A stretch of DNA of 64,000 nucleotides. It comes from Akkermansiaceae bacterium UBA2381. Its GTDB lineage: Bacteria > Verrucomicrobiota > Verrucomicrobiia > Verrucomicrobiales > DEV007. The DNA lies in contig DDSV01000006.1 of NCBI GenBank assembly GCA_002344215.1, positions 677 to 64,676 of the forward strand. The letters run 5' to 3'. The notes below the pieces were generated by a model, which was given only the letters and a program-made list of their open reading frames with translations, was not told the DNA's origin and ran no database searches. This document shows positions 7,906 to 17,523 of the stretch, piece by piece. Numbering within the stretch: the stretch's first letter is position 1; each line of letters begins with the position of its first letter. Position numbers and translations under genes: made by a program.

Positions 7906-8699
7906 CAATTCGACAGCATATAAAATACTGGCTCTACAATAGCTGCCCGGGTTTCAAGGGTGCGTTCCCCTATTTCCGCACCAACCTGTACTTTCCTCCT
8001 GGATCTCTGAGTTTTAAGGCCGTGTGCCAACAGGGTATCTACGAAGCGGAAAATGTCCGTATTCTACAGGCTCTGGCTCATCCACGAAGCACCGTCTTCG
8101 ATGTGGGAGCCAATATCGGACTCATGGCAGTTCCTCTATTACAGTGCTTGCCTGAGATCCAAGTAGTATCATTTGAGCCATCACCGAACACTTTACCCTA
8201 TCTCCGCAGATCAAGAAGCGAGAGCGCCTTCAAGGAACGCTGGACAATTGTGGAAAAGGCGGTTGGAACGTCCGTTGGGGAGGTCGTCTTCAACCTCTCC
8301 AATCCATCAGATAGCCTGTTTGACGGCGTTTTGGCGACGGGACGAGTGCCGTCCACCGGAAGCGTGAAGGTCGAACTTACAACGATTGACCAAGTCTGGC
8401 GGGAACTTGGGCAGCCCACCGTTTCAGTAATCAAGTGCGATATTGAAGGCGGAGAGTCGGCCATGCTCGACGGCGCCGAGCAATGTATCTCCACTTGCCG
8501 ACCGTCACTTCTTCTAGAGTGGAATCCCGATAATCTTGCGGCCTATGGAATTCCGTCGTCGAGGCTCCTTAGCTACGCGGAGAGCCATGATTACTACGTC
8601 TACTCAGTACCGTCCCTCGTACGCGTGACAACCCCTGGCGAACTTCAAATGCAGATGGCATTCACGGAGAATTTTTTGCTACGGGCTAAAGAATTGTAG
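7902..8699 (+). CDS. FkbM family methyltransferase
   Basis: A 265-aa FkbM protein that overlaps the preceding FkbM gene by ATGA. VFDVGANIGLMAVPLL is SAM motif I, VVSFEPSP follows, and VIKCDIEGGESAMLDGAE is the family hallmark. The N-terminal 55 residues (FPYFRTNLYFPPGSLSF) are an extra cap absent from the upstream copy. It is divergent enough from its neighbour to have a different acceptor site, so this is not a recent tandem duplication. Likely part of a sugar O-methylation step. Confidence 0.88.
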   Translation: MTIRQHIKYWLYNSCPGFKGAFPYFRTNLYFPPGSLSFKAVCQQGIYEAENVRILQALAHPRSTVFDVGANIGLMAVPLLQCLPEIQVVSFEPSPNTLPYLRRSRSESAFKERWTIVEKAVGTSVGEVVFNLSNPSDSLFDGVLATGRVPSTGSVKVELTTIDQVWRELGQPTVSVIKCDIEGGESAMLDGAEQCISTCRPSLLLEWNPDNLAAYGIPSSRLLSYAESHDYYVYSVPSLVRVTTPGELQMQMAFTENFLLRAKEL

Positions 8700-8719
8700 G
8701 TTTTCACGAGGCAATTCCA

Positions 8720-9913
8720 ATGCACTCAGCAACTCTGCCTAATCTTCTTTACCTCGCTAACGTGCCGGTGGAGTGCAGTTACCATGGCTCGGCTTTGATG
8801 TATCGCCTGCTCCAGAACTACCCTCCCGAGAAGCTTTGCATCATAGAGTCGCTTAACCGTTCTCTCGAAAATCGAAGGCTTCCTGGTGTCAAATACATCA
8901 ATTTTCCGACGTGCATCGAAAGGGCGACGCGCACTCGCTTTGCCGCACTCTATTCATCACTGTCGTTTCTTCGTGCGTCGTCCTGGACGAGACGAGTTAG
9001 GCAAGCTATTTCCCCTTTCCAGCCCGATGCTGTTCTCAGCGTCTCTCACGGTCATCTTTGGGTGACGGCAGCGGCTTTCGCACAGGCTCTTCAGATCCCC
9101 CTCCATCTCGTTTGCCATGACGAGATTACCAAGACCGTGATGCATCAACCTTGGCTAAGAAGTCGCCTTCTTCGAGTCTTCGGCGACGTCTATCATGGTG
9201 CCGATTCTCGACTTTGTGTCTCGCCCTACATGAGGAATGACTACCGCGCGCGTTTCGGCGTTGACGCAGAAGTACTTTATCCCTCCCGTGCAATCGATGC
9301 CCCCAGGTTCGAGACACCATCAGAACACCTCACTGATCTCCCTCAGGGCCTGCGAGTCGCATTCGCAGGGACCATCAACATGGGCGGACACGTGGCGCTT
9401 CTGAAGAGCATGGCGTTAAGTCTGGAAGGTCTGTCAGGTAAACTCCTGCTGTTTGGCCCCCTCTCTAAAGAAGCCGTCGCTCAGCTTGGACTGGACGCCT
9501 CCAACATTGAGATCCGCGGTCTTCTCCCATCGAATGAGTTAATCCACACCTTGAGAACGGAGGCAGACATTCTATACGCACCCATGTCCTTTGATCCAGA
9601 AGACCACCTGGCAATGAAGACAAATTTTCCGAGCAAGTTGACGGACTACACCGCCGTCGGCCTTCCGATTCTCATCCAAGGTCCGCCCGATAGTTCGGCA
9701 GTTAGCTGGGCAAGGGAGAATGCGGAAGTCGCTGCTGTTGTGACGACGGAAGCATCTGTCGTTCTCCTGGGTGAACTTGAGCGCCTTCGCACCGACTCGG
9801 CTTATCGTATAAATCTCGCATCCCGAGCGCTTGTTGTTGGTAATCAATATTTTGACGCAACTGCCGCCTCCCAGATTTTCCATCGCGTGCTCGCCCGCCC
9901 CGCGATGCGATAA
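8720..9913 (+). CDS. Glycosyltransferase, GT-B fold (GT4-like)
   Basis: A 397-aa protein with the two-Rossmann layout of GT-B enzymes. The N-terminal half carries NVPVECSYHGSALMYRLL. The C-terminal donor half shows RVAFAGTINMGGHVALLKS, LLLFGPLS, IEIRGLLPSNELIHTLR and a late acidic/pro-rich segment (YAPMSFDPEDHLAMKTNFPS) followed by KLTDYTAVGLPILI. The usual ExxxxxE motif is poorly conserved. It starts 20 bp after the second FkbM gene, probably in the same operon. Sugar specificity cannot be inferred. Confidence 0.75.
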   Translation: MHSATLPNLLYLANVPVECSYHGSALMYRLLQNYPPEKLCIIESLNRSLENRRLPGVKYINFPTCIERATRTRFAALYSSLSFLRASSWTRRVRQAISPFQPDAVLSVSHGHLWVTAAAFAQALQIPLHLVCHDEITKTVMHQPWLRSRLLRVFGDVYHGADSRLCVSPYMRNDYRARFGVDAEVLYPSRAIDAPRFETPSEHLTDLPQGLRVAFAGTINMGGHVALLKSMALSLEGLSGKLLLFGPLSKEAVAQLGLDASNIEIRGLLPSNELIHTLRTEADILYAPMSFDPEDHLAMKTNFPSKLTDYTAVGLPILIQGPPDSSAVSWARENAEVAAVVTTEASVVLLGELERLRTDSAYRINLASRALVVGNQYFDATAASQIFHRVLARPAMR

Positions 9914-9977
9914 CGTATTCCCCAACCCGAGAATACGGCAGTTCCTCATTTTCTCTTCCGGCACGAATTCGACCTCT

Positions 9978-10928
9978 ATGAGATCCCTCTGCAACTCTCT
10001 TTTCCGTTTCCTCGCTCGCCTCATCCCGACCCGCCTCGGCCACCACCTGATGTTTCTTCTCCATTCGGACCGGGCCACCACGGACCGTTGGGGCTACCAC
10101 ATCCGCGCCATCAACTACTACGATCCCGTGCCCGACTTCCGTGAAGTCACCGTGGAAAAGACCCGGCAGCGCCGCGAAATACCCGCGATCGACTTTGACT
10201 TCCCCGGGCAGCTCGCGCTCTCGCGTGAACTCGCCGCCAGTTACGGGGGCGAACTGGCCAAACTTGCCAACACGCCGGAATCCGAGGGAGGCTTCCCCTT
10301 CCGGAACGAGTATTTCAGCTTCTTCGATGCGGCCGTTTATTATGCCCTCATCCGCCACCTCAAGCCCGCGCGGGTCGTCGAGATCGGATGCGGACTTTCC
10401 ACCCGCATCGCCGACAAGGCGCTGAAGGCCAATCGCGCCGAGGGACATCCGGGTAAGCTCGTCTGCATCGAACCCTATCCCCAGCCGCGGCTCACCGAGT
10501 ATCGCCTGGAGATGGAGTTGATCGAGAAACGAGTGGAGGAGATCCCCCTGGACTTTTTCTCCGGTCTTGGCGCGAACGACATTCTTTTCATCGACTCCAG
10601 TCATGCCGTGAAGTTCCAAAGCGACGTTTGCCGCGAGTTTCTCGATATCCTTCCCGTCGTTTCGCCCGGCGTCTGGATTCACGTGCACGATATCTTCTTT
10701 CCCACGGACTACCCGGCTCCCTGGCTCATCGACCAACGCATCGCCTTCAACGAGCAATACCTGTTGGAGGCCTTTCTCGCCTTCAACCCGCACTTCAAAG
10801 CCACCGCAGCCCTGCGCTGGCTCTGGCTGGATCACCGCAGTGAGCTCAGTTCCGCCTGGCCCGGGGCAGTGCTGCCTCTTGATGAGGATCTCGGCACCGC
10901 CAGCTTTTGGTTGAAACGCATCACTTGA
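9978..10928 (+). CDS. Class I SAM methyltransferase (Methyltransf_24-like)
   Basis: A 316-aa protein. RVVEIGCGLSTRIADKAL (around residue 134) is SAM motif I, VCIEPYPQ follows, and DILFIDSSHAVKFQSD carries the acidic motif typical of cephalosporin-hydroxylase and Methyltransf_24-like enzymes. I chose the ATG at 9978 because sequence upstream overlaps the previous gene in another frame. The stop overlaps the next ATG (TGATG). Within a glycan cluster it probably methylates a sugar or lipid-linked intermediate; this is inference from position. Confidence 0.78.
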   Translation: MRSLCNSLFRFLARLIPTRLGHHLMFLLHSDRATTDRWGYHIRAINYYDPVPDFREVTVEKTRQRREIPAIDFDFPGQLALSRELAASYGGELAKLANTPESEGGFPFRNEYFSFFDAAVYYALIRHLKPARVVEIGCGLSTRIADKALKANRAEGHPGKLVCIEPYPQPRLTEYRLEMELIEKRVEEIPLDFFSGLGANDILFIDSSHAVKFQSDVCREFLDILPVVSPGVWIHVHDIFFPTDYPAPWLIDQRIAFNEQYLLEAFLAFNPHFKATAALRWLWLDHRSELSSAWPGAVLPLDEDLGTASFWLKRIT

Positions 10929-11881
10929 TGGCGACCATCAGCACCATCATCCCGACGATAGGTCGCGTCGAGTCTTTGCGCGCCCTGCTGGAGTCCATCC
11001 TCCGGCAAACGCGACGGCCGGATGAGATTCTAGTCGCCGACGGGAGCGACGATGGCGCCATCGCCGCCCTGATTGCAGAACCGGAATGGATCGCAGAGGG
11101 CTTGAAGATCACTCATCTGAAAGTCAGCCCGCCCAATGCCGTCCGCCAGAGAGAGGCCGCGATCGCTCGCGCGAACGGAGACTATCTCTTCCTGCTGGAT
11201 GACGACGTCGTCCTCGATCCGGATTGCCTCGCGAACATGGCCGACTTGCTGGATGCGAAGCCCGAGCTCAGCGCCGTCACCGCGGATTTCAGCAATCATA
11301 CCTGGTCGAATCCCACCAAACTCTGGCGTTGTTACCTGTGGCTTTTTCATGGGGTCGGCAAAGGCGAATGGCAGGGGCGTGTCATCGGTCCGCTCCTTCG
11401 CTACGGCTACAATCCGAGTCCGACGGAACCCATGCCCATGCAGTGGCTCGGGGCCGGCAATTCCCTCATCCGCCGCAGCGCCTACGATGCTGTCGATGGT
11501 TTCTCCGATTTCTTCCTCCATCGCTGTACCATGAACGAGGACGTCGATCTGGGTTTGAAACTCAGTCGCCAGGGTCCCATCCTCTTGCATCCCGGGGCGC
11601 GCCTCGCCCACCATCATGCGCCGGGCGGGAGGGTTAGTATCCAGGACGCGGCGGAGGACGACATTTATAATCGTTACATGGTGCTGCGTCGCACGTGCCA
11701 ACTCCCCCGATTCAACGCCTGGCAACTGGCCGCCACCTACACACTCTTGGAAATCATCAGCAATCTGTTAGGCGGAATTCGGCGCTGGCGTTTCGACGGT
11801 TTTGTGACGCGCAGCATCGGAAGGCTGAAAGGACTGGCCCGCGCCTTTCGGCAAACAGACTCGACCCATTCAATATCTTGA
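10928..11881 (+). CDS. Family 2 glycosyltransferase
   Basis: A 317-aa GT-A enzyme. TISTIIPTIGRVESL opens the fold, EILVADGSDDG is the nucleotide-binding loop, and DYLFLLDDDVVLDPDC holds the DDD metal/nucleotide-sugar motif. AGNSLIRRSAYDAVDGF and the downstream NEDVDLGLKL (ED motif) complete the catalytic centre. A hydrophobic C-terminal segment (NAWQLAATYTLLEIISNLLG) may associate with the membrane. Start and previous stop share TGATG. Resembles rhamnosyl-type GT2 proteins, but the sugar is not determined. Confidence 0.85.
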   Translation: MATISTIIPTIGRVESLRALLESILRQTRRPDEILVADGSDDGAIAALIAEPEWIAEGLKITHLKVSPPNAVRQREAAIARANGDYLFLLDDDVVLDPDCLANMADLLDAKPELSAVTADFSNHTWSNPTKLWRCYLWLFHGVGKGEWQGRVIGPLLRYGYNPSPTEPMPMQWLGAGNSLIRRSAYDAVDGFSDFFLHRCTMNEDVDLGLKLSRQGPILLHPGARLAHHHAPGGRVSIQDAAEDDIYNRYMVLRRTCQLPRFNAWQLAATYTLLEIISNLLGGIRRWRFDGFVTRSIGRLKGLARAFRQTDSTHSIS

Positions 11882-12732
11882 TCAATCGGTATATATCCAT
11901 CCTCAAAAAGCACGAACATCCGGTGCGATTTGTTCTGGCACGTCTGTTGGTCTTGTCCGGCTTGTGCCGATTTTTCACTATTCCTCAAAACGGGTATAGA
12001 ATCCGCTTCCATCCTGCGAACCTCCCGACCAATCTCTGGATTAACCCCTGCAATCGGGAAGATGCACTTTCCTTTTTTAATGCTTATCTGAAGTCGGGAG
12101 ATCGCGTCATCGACGTCGGCGCGAACATCGGAGACACGGTCTTGACATCGTCGGTTAGAGTGGGGCCTACCGGTCACGTGACGGGGATCGAAGCGCATCC
12201 CCGAACCTTTTCCTTCCTTGCCGAGAACATCGCGTTGAACGAGGCGACAAACGTAACCCTGATTCATTCTGCGGCCGGGGATCAAAAGGGAACGGTGAAT
12301 TTTTCGGACAGCCGTTATGACGACATGAATCAGGTTAATCATGGCGATCTGGAAGTTCCGGTCCGCCCATTAGATGACTTGATTGAAAGCCCTGATTCTA
12401 TCGCGTTACTGAAAATCGACGTGGAAGGATATGAGTTGCCCGTCTTTCGCGGAGCCAGGCGCATCCTCTCCCAGGCGGAGTGTATCTATTTCGAGGCTGG
12501 GGAGACCATGTGCAGGGACTTCGGATACGAAGTCGATGATCTATTGCAGGCTGCGACAGACAATGGATTCGAACTTTATGTTCACGAGTTAGGGACCGTC
12601 CTGACGACGATCAAATCCGGGCAGTCCTTCATCCCCTACCGCAACATCGTAGGTTGCCGCGATTCGCGTGTGTTGTTCCAAAGAACCGGATGGTCGCTGA
12701 CTGATTTGCCCAAAAGTCTCAACAAATTTTGA
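11878..12732 (+). CDS. FkbM family methyltransferase, TTG start
   Basis: The third FkbM gene, 284 aa. VIDVGANIGDTVLTSS is motif I, GIEAHPRTFSFLAENI follows, and IALLKIDVEGYELPVFRGAR is the hallmark. The start is inferred as TTG at 11878, which overlaps the upstream TGA (TTGA). An in-frame extension upstream to 11695 is shadow sequence over the GT2 gene. The mature part begins with a helix (RYISILKKHEHPVRFVLARL) typical of membrane-proximal FkbM proteins. Expected role: O-methylation in the glycan pathway. Confidence 0.85.
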   Translation: MINRYISILKKHEHPVRFVLARLLVLSGLCRFFTIPQNGYRIRFHPANLPTNLWINPCNREDALSFFNAYLKSGDRVIDVGANIGDTVLTSSVRVGPTGHVTGIEAHPRTFSFLAENIALNEATNVTLIHSAAGDQKGTVNFSDSRYDDMNQVNHGDLEVPVRPLDDLIESPDSIALLKIDVEGYELPVFRGARRILSQAECIYFEAGETMCRDFGYEVDDLLQAATDNGFELYVHELGTVLTTIKSGQSFIPYRNIVGCRDSRVLFQRTGWSLTDLPKSLNKF

Positions 12733-13649
12733 AAGCTCCCATTTCCGTCATCGTAACCGCTTACCGTCGGATCGACCAAACGATCACGACTCTCGGCCGG
12801 ATTTTGCGGAGCGATCCCGCGCCTTCTGAAGTCATCGTGCATATCGACGGAAATCAGTCGGAGACTCTCGAACGCCTTCGTTCCGAATTCCCACAGGTCA
12901 AATACCTCTTCAGCACGGAGAACCAGGGTCCTGGAGGTGGAAGAAATCTGTTAATCAAGGCGGCAACCCACGAGATGGTCGCGAGTTTCGACGACGATTC
13001 TTACCCTCTTGATCCAGACTATTTCGCACGAGTCATCGATGTATCCGAACGCGAGCCGGACGCATCCATCATCGCGGCCGAGGTTGTTCACGCTGGGGAA
13101 ACAATCCCGGAGTCTCACGACACGGAAGAATGGGTTTCTGATTTCATCGGCGGTGGATGCATCTATCGCCGGTCGGTATTTATTCAAACGACCGGCTATG
13201 TTCCCCTTCCCACTGCGTACGGAATGGAGGAGGTCGATCTCGCACTCCGGCTGCATGCCAGCGGTAAACGGATTCTAAAATCCAGTCAACTTCGCGTCTT
13301 TCATGACACGGATCTATCTCATCATGCCGCTCCTTCCATCACTGCCGCCAGCATCCGCAATCTGGCCCTGCTGACCTTTCTGCGTTATCCCTATCGGCTC
13401 TGGGCGCTCGGAGCCGCCCAGGTTTTGAATCGGCTTCTTTGGCTCGGTCGACACGGGCGCTGGCGCGGCATCCTGACAGGACTATTCAGCATACCGCAGG
13501 CAATGTTTCAACTCCGCCTGTATATCAAGCGATTGCCACCCGGCTCCATTAGATCATATTTGAAACTGAGGCGCACCTCAGTCCCAGTGGAGCAAAACGG
13601 TCTCGAACTAAATGAAGAGACTTCGTTTTCGGTTGATCTAAATCAATGA
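12729..13649 (+). CDS. Family 2 glycosyltransferase, TTG start
   Basis: A 306-aa GT2 protein. PISVIVTAYRRIDQT opens the fold, EVIVHIDGNQSE is the nucleotide-binding loop, MVASFDDDSYPLDPDY is the DDD motif, and FIGGGCIYRRSVF followed by GMEEVDLALRL supplies the acceptor/ED region. It starts with TTG overlapping the upstream TGA by 4 bp (TTGA), the same arrangement as the gene before it. The C-terminal 60 residues are basic and amphipathic. Adds an unknown sugar. Confidence 0.85.
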   Translation: MKAPISVIVTAYRRIDQTITTLGRILRSDPAPSEVIVHIDGNQSETLERLRSEFPQVKYLFSTENQGPGGGRNLLIKAATHEMVASFDDDSYPLDPDYFARVIDVSEREPDASIIAAEVVHAGETIPESHDTEEWVSDFIGGGCIYRRSVFIQTTGYVPLPTAYGMEEVDLALRLHASGKRILKSSQLRVFHDTDLSHHAAPSITAASIRNLALLTFLRYPYRLWALGAAQVLNRLLWLGRHGRWRGILTGLFSIPQAMFQLRLYIKRLPPGSIRSYLKLRRTSVPVEQNGLELNEETSFSVDLNQ

Positions 13650-14788
13650 GCGGGTGCACTATCAATCTCCGCTGTTTGGATGTATTGCGTGGGCTACTCG
13701 CTACCTATGTCCTCTTGGGTCACTGTCGATGGCTGCTTTGGTGTGGACACACGGAATGGCTGGCGTCCTCTCCTGCGCCATGGGAGTTGCCAATCGGTTA
13801 TGCGTCAGCACTTTTTCGGTTCGGGCACGAAGCTGTGATTGTTTTTTTTGTTCTCAGCGGATTCTTTATTCACCTGCGATCCGCTCGTCAGTTAATCTCC
13901 GGTAGGATTCCCCGCTACTCGGCGTGGAAATTCTATAGACGTCGCTGGCATCGCCTAGCTGCCCCGTATTATACTGCGCTCCTATTGACGTGCGTACTGG
14001 ATCTTTTAGGAAGGTATTGGTTTCCGAACCTGTATTTCGGGCAGAGCGGAGATGCCCTTCTTGACTCAAATTTTGCGCGAAAAGACTTCAGTCCGGCCGC
14101 TGTTTTTCCGGGATTGCTCCTCCTGCCGTCTACTTTGGGCAAAGATTTTGGAAGTAACGGCCCTCTATGGTCTATCGCCTTTGAGGCAGTGTTTTATCTT
14201 GCTTACCCGATTTGGTTACGTATTCGGTGTTTCGGATTACTCCCCTCTGTCGGGATCGGGTGCTTGACTAGTGCCGCCGGGATGATTTTTGGTAACGGGT
14301 CCGCTTTCGCTCAGATCGCAATCCTGTATCCTCTCTGGTTAGCTGGAGCATTTCTGGCAGAGGCCGTCATCAGAGGGAACTCTCGGATGCCAGGATGGGG
14401 CGCACTTCTACTACTTATTCCCGCGTCCTGTCTCATGGTATCAGGAATTGCCGCCACTCCTTTGATCACTACTCTCATCTTGAATATGATCGGCGCTTTA
14501 GCCATAGTGGCAGTAGCAGTGTATTCGCCTCCCGTTTGGATGGAGCAGTCCCTCTTCCGGGCTTTTGAGTATCTCGGAGTTCGTTCGTATACCCTCTACA
14601 TTGTTCACTTCCCAATCATCGTGCTCATGTGTGCTATTTTTATTCAAGTCAACGGAACTCGGCCCGTGCATGGATGGTATGCATTGGGTGGGGCGTCAAT
14701 TGCTATCATTCTCAGTCTCGGCATTTATCACCTCGTCGAACGGAAATTTTCGCATTCCCGCCTCAGGCTGGATCCCCACGATGCCTAA
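13646..14788 (+). CDS. Acyltransferase 3 family membrane protein
   Basis: A 380-aa integral membrane O-acyltransferase with about ten hydrophobic segments. The N-terminal RCLDVLRGLLATYVLLGH and the following HEAVIVFFVLSGFFIHLR are family hallmarks, with the conserved His and Arg. The C-terminal helix YLGVRSYTLYIVHFPIIVL is also characteristic. It probably O-acetylates or O-succinylates a surface sugar. Overlaps the upstream GT2 by ATGA and the downstream GT4 by 8 bp. Confidence 0.9.
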   Translation: MSGCTINLRCLDVLRGLLATYVLLGHCRWLLWCGHTEWLASSPAPWELPIGYASALFRFGHEAVIVFFVLSGFFIHLRSARQLISGRIPRYSAWKFYRRRWHRLAAPYYTALLLTCVLDLLGRYWFPNLYFGQSGDALLDSNFARKDFSPAAVFPGLLLLPSTLGKDFGSNGPLWSIAFEAVFYLAYPIWLRIRCFGLLPSVGIGCLTSAAGMIFGNGSAFAQIAILYPLWLAGAFLAEAVIRGNSRMPGWGALLLLIPASCLMVSGIAATPLITTLILNMIGALAIVAVAVYSPPVWMEQSLFRAFEYLGVRSYTLYIVHFPIIVLMCAIFIQVNGTRPVHGWYALGGASIAIILSLGIYHLVERKFSHSRLRLDPHDA

Positions 14789-15998
14789 TCCAGATCGCCC
14801 CTGGGCAAGCTGCCAACTCGGCGCGAGGGAGCACTATGCCATCCCCCGGGCTCTTCAATCTGTCGGGAAGCTTGATACCCTGATCACTGATACCTGGGTT
14901 CCCCCCGGCAGCTCCTGGCGACGCCTTCAGAAAAATCTCAGCGAACGCTTTCACCCGGAGATTCCGGAATCCCGTGTCTGCAGCTCGACATCGAGATCCG
15001 TCGCATTCGAACTTTCTTCCCGTCTTCTTGGGTTTCAAGGATGGGAGCGAATGATCCGACGGAACCTTTGGTTTCAAAACCGGGCCGTGAAGACCTTAGA
15101 AACGAGATTTACCCGCGAACCCGGGCGGCAGTCTCGTGGAACATTGTTCTCCTTTAGCTACACGGCCCTCGAGCCGTTTCGATGGGCAAAGTCCCGCGGG
15201 TGGAAAACCATCCTGGGTCAAATCGATCCGGGAATCGGTGAAGAGAATCACATTCGCCGAATTCAACGGACGCACGAGGACGTTGAATTCCGATATCCAT
15301 GCGCTCCTGCCGACTACTGGAACAATTGGCGCGAGGAATGCGGTCTCGCCGATACCATTGTCGTGAATTCCTGGTGGTCGAAGGAACGCTTGGTCGAGGT
15401 CGGTATTTCGCCGGATAAAATTGAGATCGTTCCTCTGGCCTACGATCCCCCACCCGAAAGCACCGACTTCTGTAGGATCTATCCCTCGCAGTTCAGTGCA
15501 ACCCGTCCATTGCGAGTTCTTTTCCTCGGGCAGGTGAGTGCGAGGAAAGGCGTCGTGGAGCTCCTCGAATCAGCTCGTCTTCTCGCGGAAAGGCCCGTCG
15601 AATTCTGGATGGTTGGTCCGGAGGTTTTTACGATCCCCCGCGAGTTACGCGAACAGGCGACGGTGAAATGGATGGGAGCCGTTCCGCGCGGCAATACCGC
15701 CGCGCTTTACAGGAATGCGGACCTCTTCCTCTTTCCGACCCACAGTGACGGATTCGGGTTAACACAACTTGAGGCACAGGCGTGGAGGCTGCCGCTGATC
15801 GCCTCTCCATACTGCGGCAAGGTCGTTCAGCACGGAATCAATGGTCTTGAGCTGACTGAAGTGACCGCCGGGGCAATCGCTGAGGCCCTGAAGATCTGCC
15901 TCGATCACCCGGAACAACTTGCCGCCTGGTCGTCGCAAGCTGATGATCTCTCCGCCTACAGTATCGAACAACTTTCGAAACGCCTAATCTCTCTGTGA
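14781..15998 (+). CDS. Family 4 glycosyltransferase
   Basis: A 405-aa GT-B protein. The donor domain has RVLFLGQVSARKGVVELL, FWMVGPE, VKWMGAVPRGNTAALYRNAD and the GT4 motif FLFPTHSDGFGLTQLEAQAW (EX7E-like). I chose the ATG at 14781; the open frame extends upstream through the acyltransferase gene, but that part is shadow. Its stop overlaps the next start. One sugar-adding step of the repeat unit; specificity unknown. Confidence 0.85.
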   Translation: MPNPDRPWASCQLGAREHYAIPRALQSVGKLDTLITDTWVPPGSSWRRLQKNLSERFHPEIPESRVCSSTSRSVAFELSSRLLGFQGWERMIRRNLWFQNRAVKTLETRFTREPGRQSRGTLFSFSYTALEPFRWAKSRGWKTILGQIDPGIGEENHIRRIQRTHEDVEFRYPCAPADYWNNWREECGLADTIVVNSWWSKERLVEVGISPDKIEIVPLAYDPPPESTDFCRIYPSQFSATRPLRVLFLGQVSARKGVVELLESARLLAERPVEFWMVGPEVFTIPRELREQATVKWMGAVPRGNTAALYRNADLFLFPTHSDGFGLTQLEAQAWRLPLIASPYCGKVVQHGINGLELTEVTAGAIAEALKICLDHPEQLAAWSSQADDLSAYSIEQLSKRLISL

Positions 15999-17470
15999 TG
16001 ATCCCGACACCGACAGAAGTATCCCCGGAGGATCTGGCAATTCCGGAAGCTCCCAAGATGCCGGAGGTAGACCGCCCCAGGGCGCAGGCCTTCGTCCCCT
16101 GGCGCTGGGATGTTCACCGGCGATTGGGACTCTGCGCTGCGATGGCCGGTACACTCGTCGCCATCATCCTGGTTCCGAAATATTGTGACGTCCCGGGTCG
16201 CCTGACGTGGGCGGCACTGGCCATGTCCCTGGGCCTGCTCGCCGTGCCTCTGCGAGTGATGTTCAAGTCTCCCGGCTCGATCCTTCACCCCGTTGTTGTC
16301 ACTGCCGCCGCTCCGGTCTACTGGCTGCTTCTCGATCTGATTCAGGGCACCTACGGGCTGGGTGCAATCACCCAGCCCGTCGTACGATTCGCGTTCCTCG
16401 CCATCGGGCTGTTCTCGGCCTCGGTCTGGTTGGCCAGCTTCGCCCGGCCCCGACGCATCCCCGGATTGATCAAGGGGGCCGCGACGATCGCGTTGAGCGC
16501 GTCCACCCTCTACGGAATCGGAGTGGTGGCTTTCATCCTTGCCTTTCTTCGCTTCGCCATTCCCGCCGAATTCAATCCCGGGGTGATGCTGGCGGCGTTC
16601 AGCGACAACCGTTGGGCCGCGCCTTGGTCGAGAGGTTCCCTCGGGGGGTGGGATGCGTTTCTGGATCACCTCAGCTACTTCGGGTATATATTACCGCCCA
16701 TTACTGCCTTTCTCGCCCGTCGGAAGGGCCTCTTCCACTGGAGGACTCTTGTCCTGCTCGCCTTCACACTCATTATCCTCGCGCTCTTTTCGACAGGAGG
16801 AGGGCGACGCATCATCGGGGTGATGGCAGGCAGTGGTCTCGTAGTGTGGCTCTTAAGCTCCCGCCGTCCCAGTCGAAAGGATTTTTTGGTTCTTGGCGCT
16901 CTCGGTGCCGGACTGCTGATGTTTATGCAATCCATGCTCGTCTATCGAGGTGTCGGGATCACTGCTGCGTTCGCAGAAGAAGCCGTAGTCGACGAAGAGG
17001 ATGAACCCGAACAATTGCGCGTCGACGACAATTTTCTCCGGCTCACCCAGGTGATTCACATCATCCCCAATCTTCATCCGCATACCGGGCTGGAATATGT
17101 ACTGTGGGTGGCAGTTCGCCCCGTCCCACGGGTCCTCTGGCCCGGAAAACCCCTAGATCCCGGCTTTGATTTACCCTCCTTTCAAGGAATGCGGGGGGTT
17201 TCCCTCTCAATGTCTCTGGTGGGAGAACTCTATATGGCCTTCGGGTTTCTTGGCTGTGTCGGCGGCGGATTGTTGATGGGCTATCTGGCCAATAGCCTGG
17301 CTCAACTGTTGTCGCGGGGGGCGACACCCGGCGCTTTGATCATTTTCGGCGGCAGCCTGTTGGCTCTGTTTGCCGGGATGCGGTCCGGGATTGAATTGAT
17401 CCTGATGAGCTATGGCGTGCTCGCCTGGATTTCACTGGCGTGGGTTCTTCGTAAAGCCAGGATGCAGTAA
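15998..17470 (+). CDS. O-antigen/EPS polymerase (Wzy-like)
   Basis: A polytopic protein of about 490 aa with a 45-residue cytoplasmic N-terminus, around 11 membrane segments and an acidic loop (VVDEEDEPEQLRVDDNF) near residue 330. The block VAVRPVPRVLWPGKPLDPGF followed by VSLSMSLVGELYMAFGF is characteristic of oligosaccharide-repeat polymerases. Expected to join flipped repeat units on the periplasmic side. GTG at 15995 (4-bp overlap) is an alternative start. Confidence 0.8.
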   Translation: MIPTPTEVSPEDLAIPEAPKMPEVDRPRAQAFVPWRWDVHRRLGLCAAMAGTLVAIILVPKYCDVPGRLTWAALAMSLGLLAVPLRVMFKSPGSILHPVVVTAAAPVYWLLLDLIQGTYGLGAITQPVVRFAFLAIGLFSASVWLASFARPRRIPGLIKGAATIALSASTLYGIGVVAFILAFLRFAIPAEFNPGVMLAAFSDNRWAAPWSRGSLGGWDAFLDHLSYFGYILPPITAFLARRKGLFHWRTLVLLAFTLIILALFSTGGGRRIIGVMAGSGLVVWLLSSRRPSRKDFLVLGALGAGLLMFMQSMLVYRGVGITAAFAEEAVVDEEDEPEQLRVDDNFLRLTQVIHIIPNLHPHTGLEYVLWVAVRPVPRVLWPGKPLDPGFDLPSFQGMRGVSLSMSLVGELYMAFGFLGCVGGGLLMGYLANSLAQLLSRGATPGALIIFGGSLLALFAGMRSGIELILMSYGVLAWISLAWVLRKARMQ

Positions 17471-17523
17471 TAGATTGGTTGATCCCTTCAAGACCAAGGC
17501 ACTCTAATCGAATAATTGATTCA

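Noticed and set aside
9702..10835. - strand open frame of 377 codons
   Set aside because: Overlaps the class I methyltransferase gene with motif I and an acidic motif on the + strand; no family features on the - strand.
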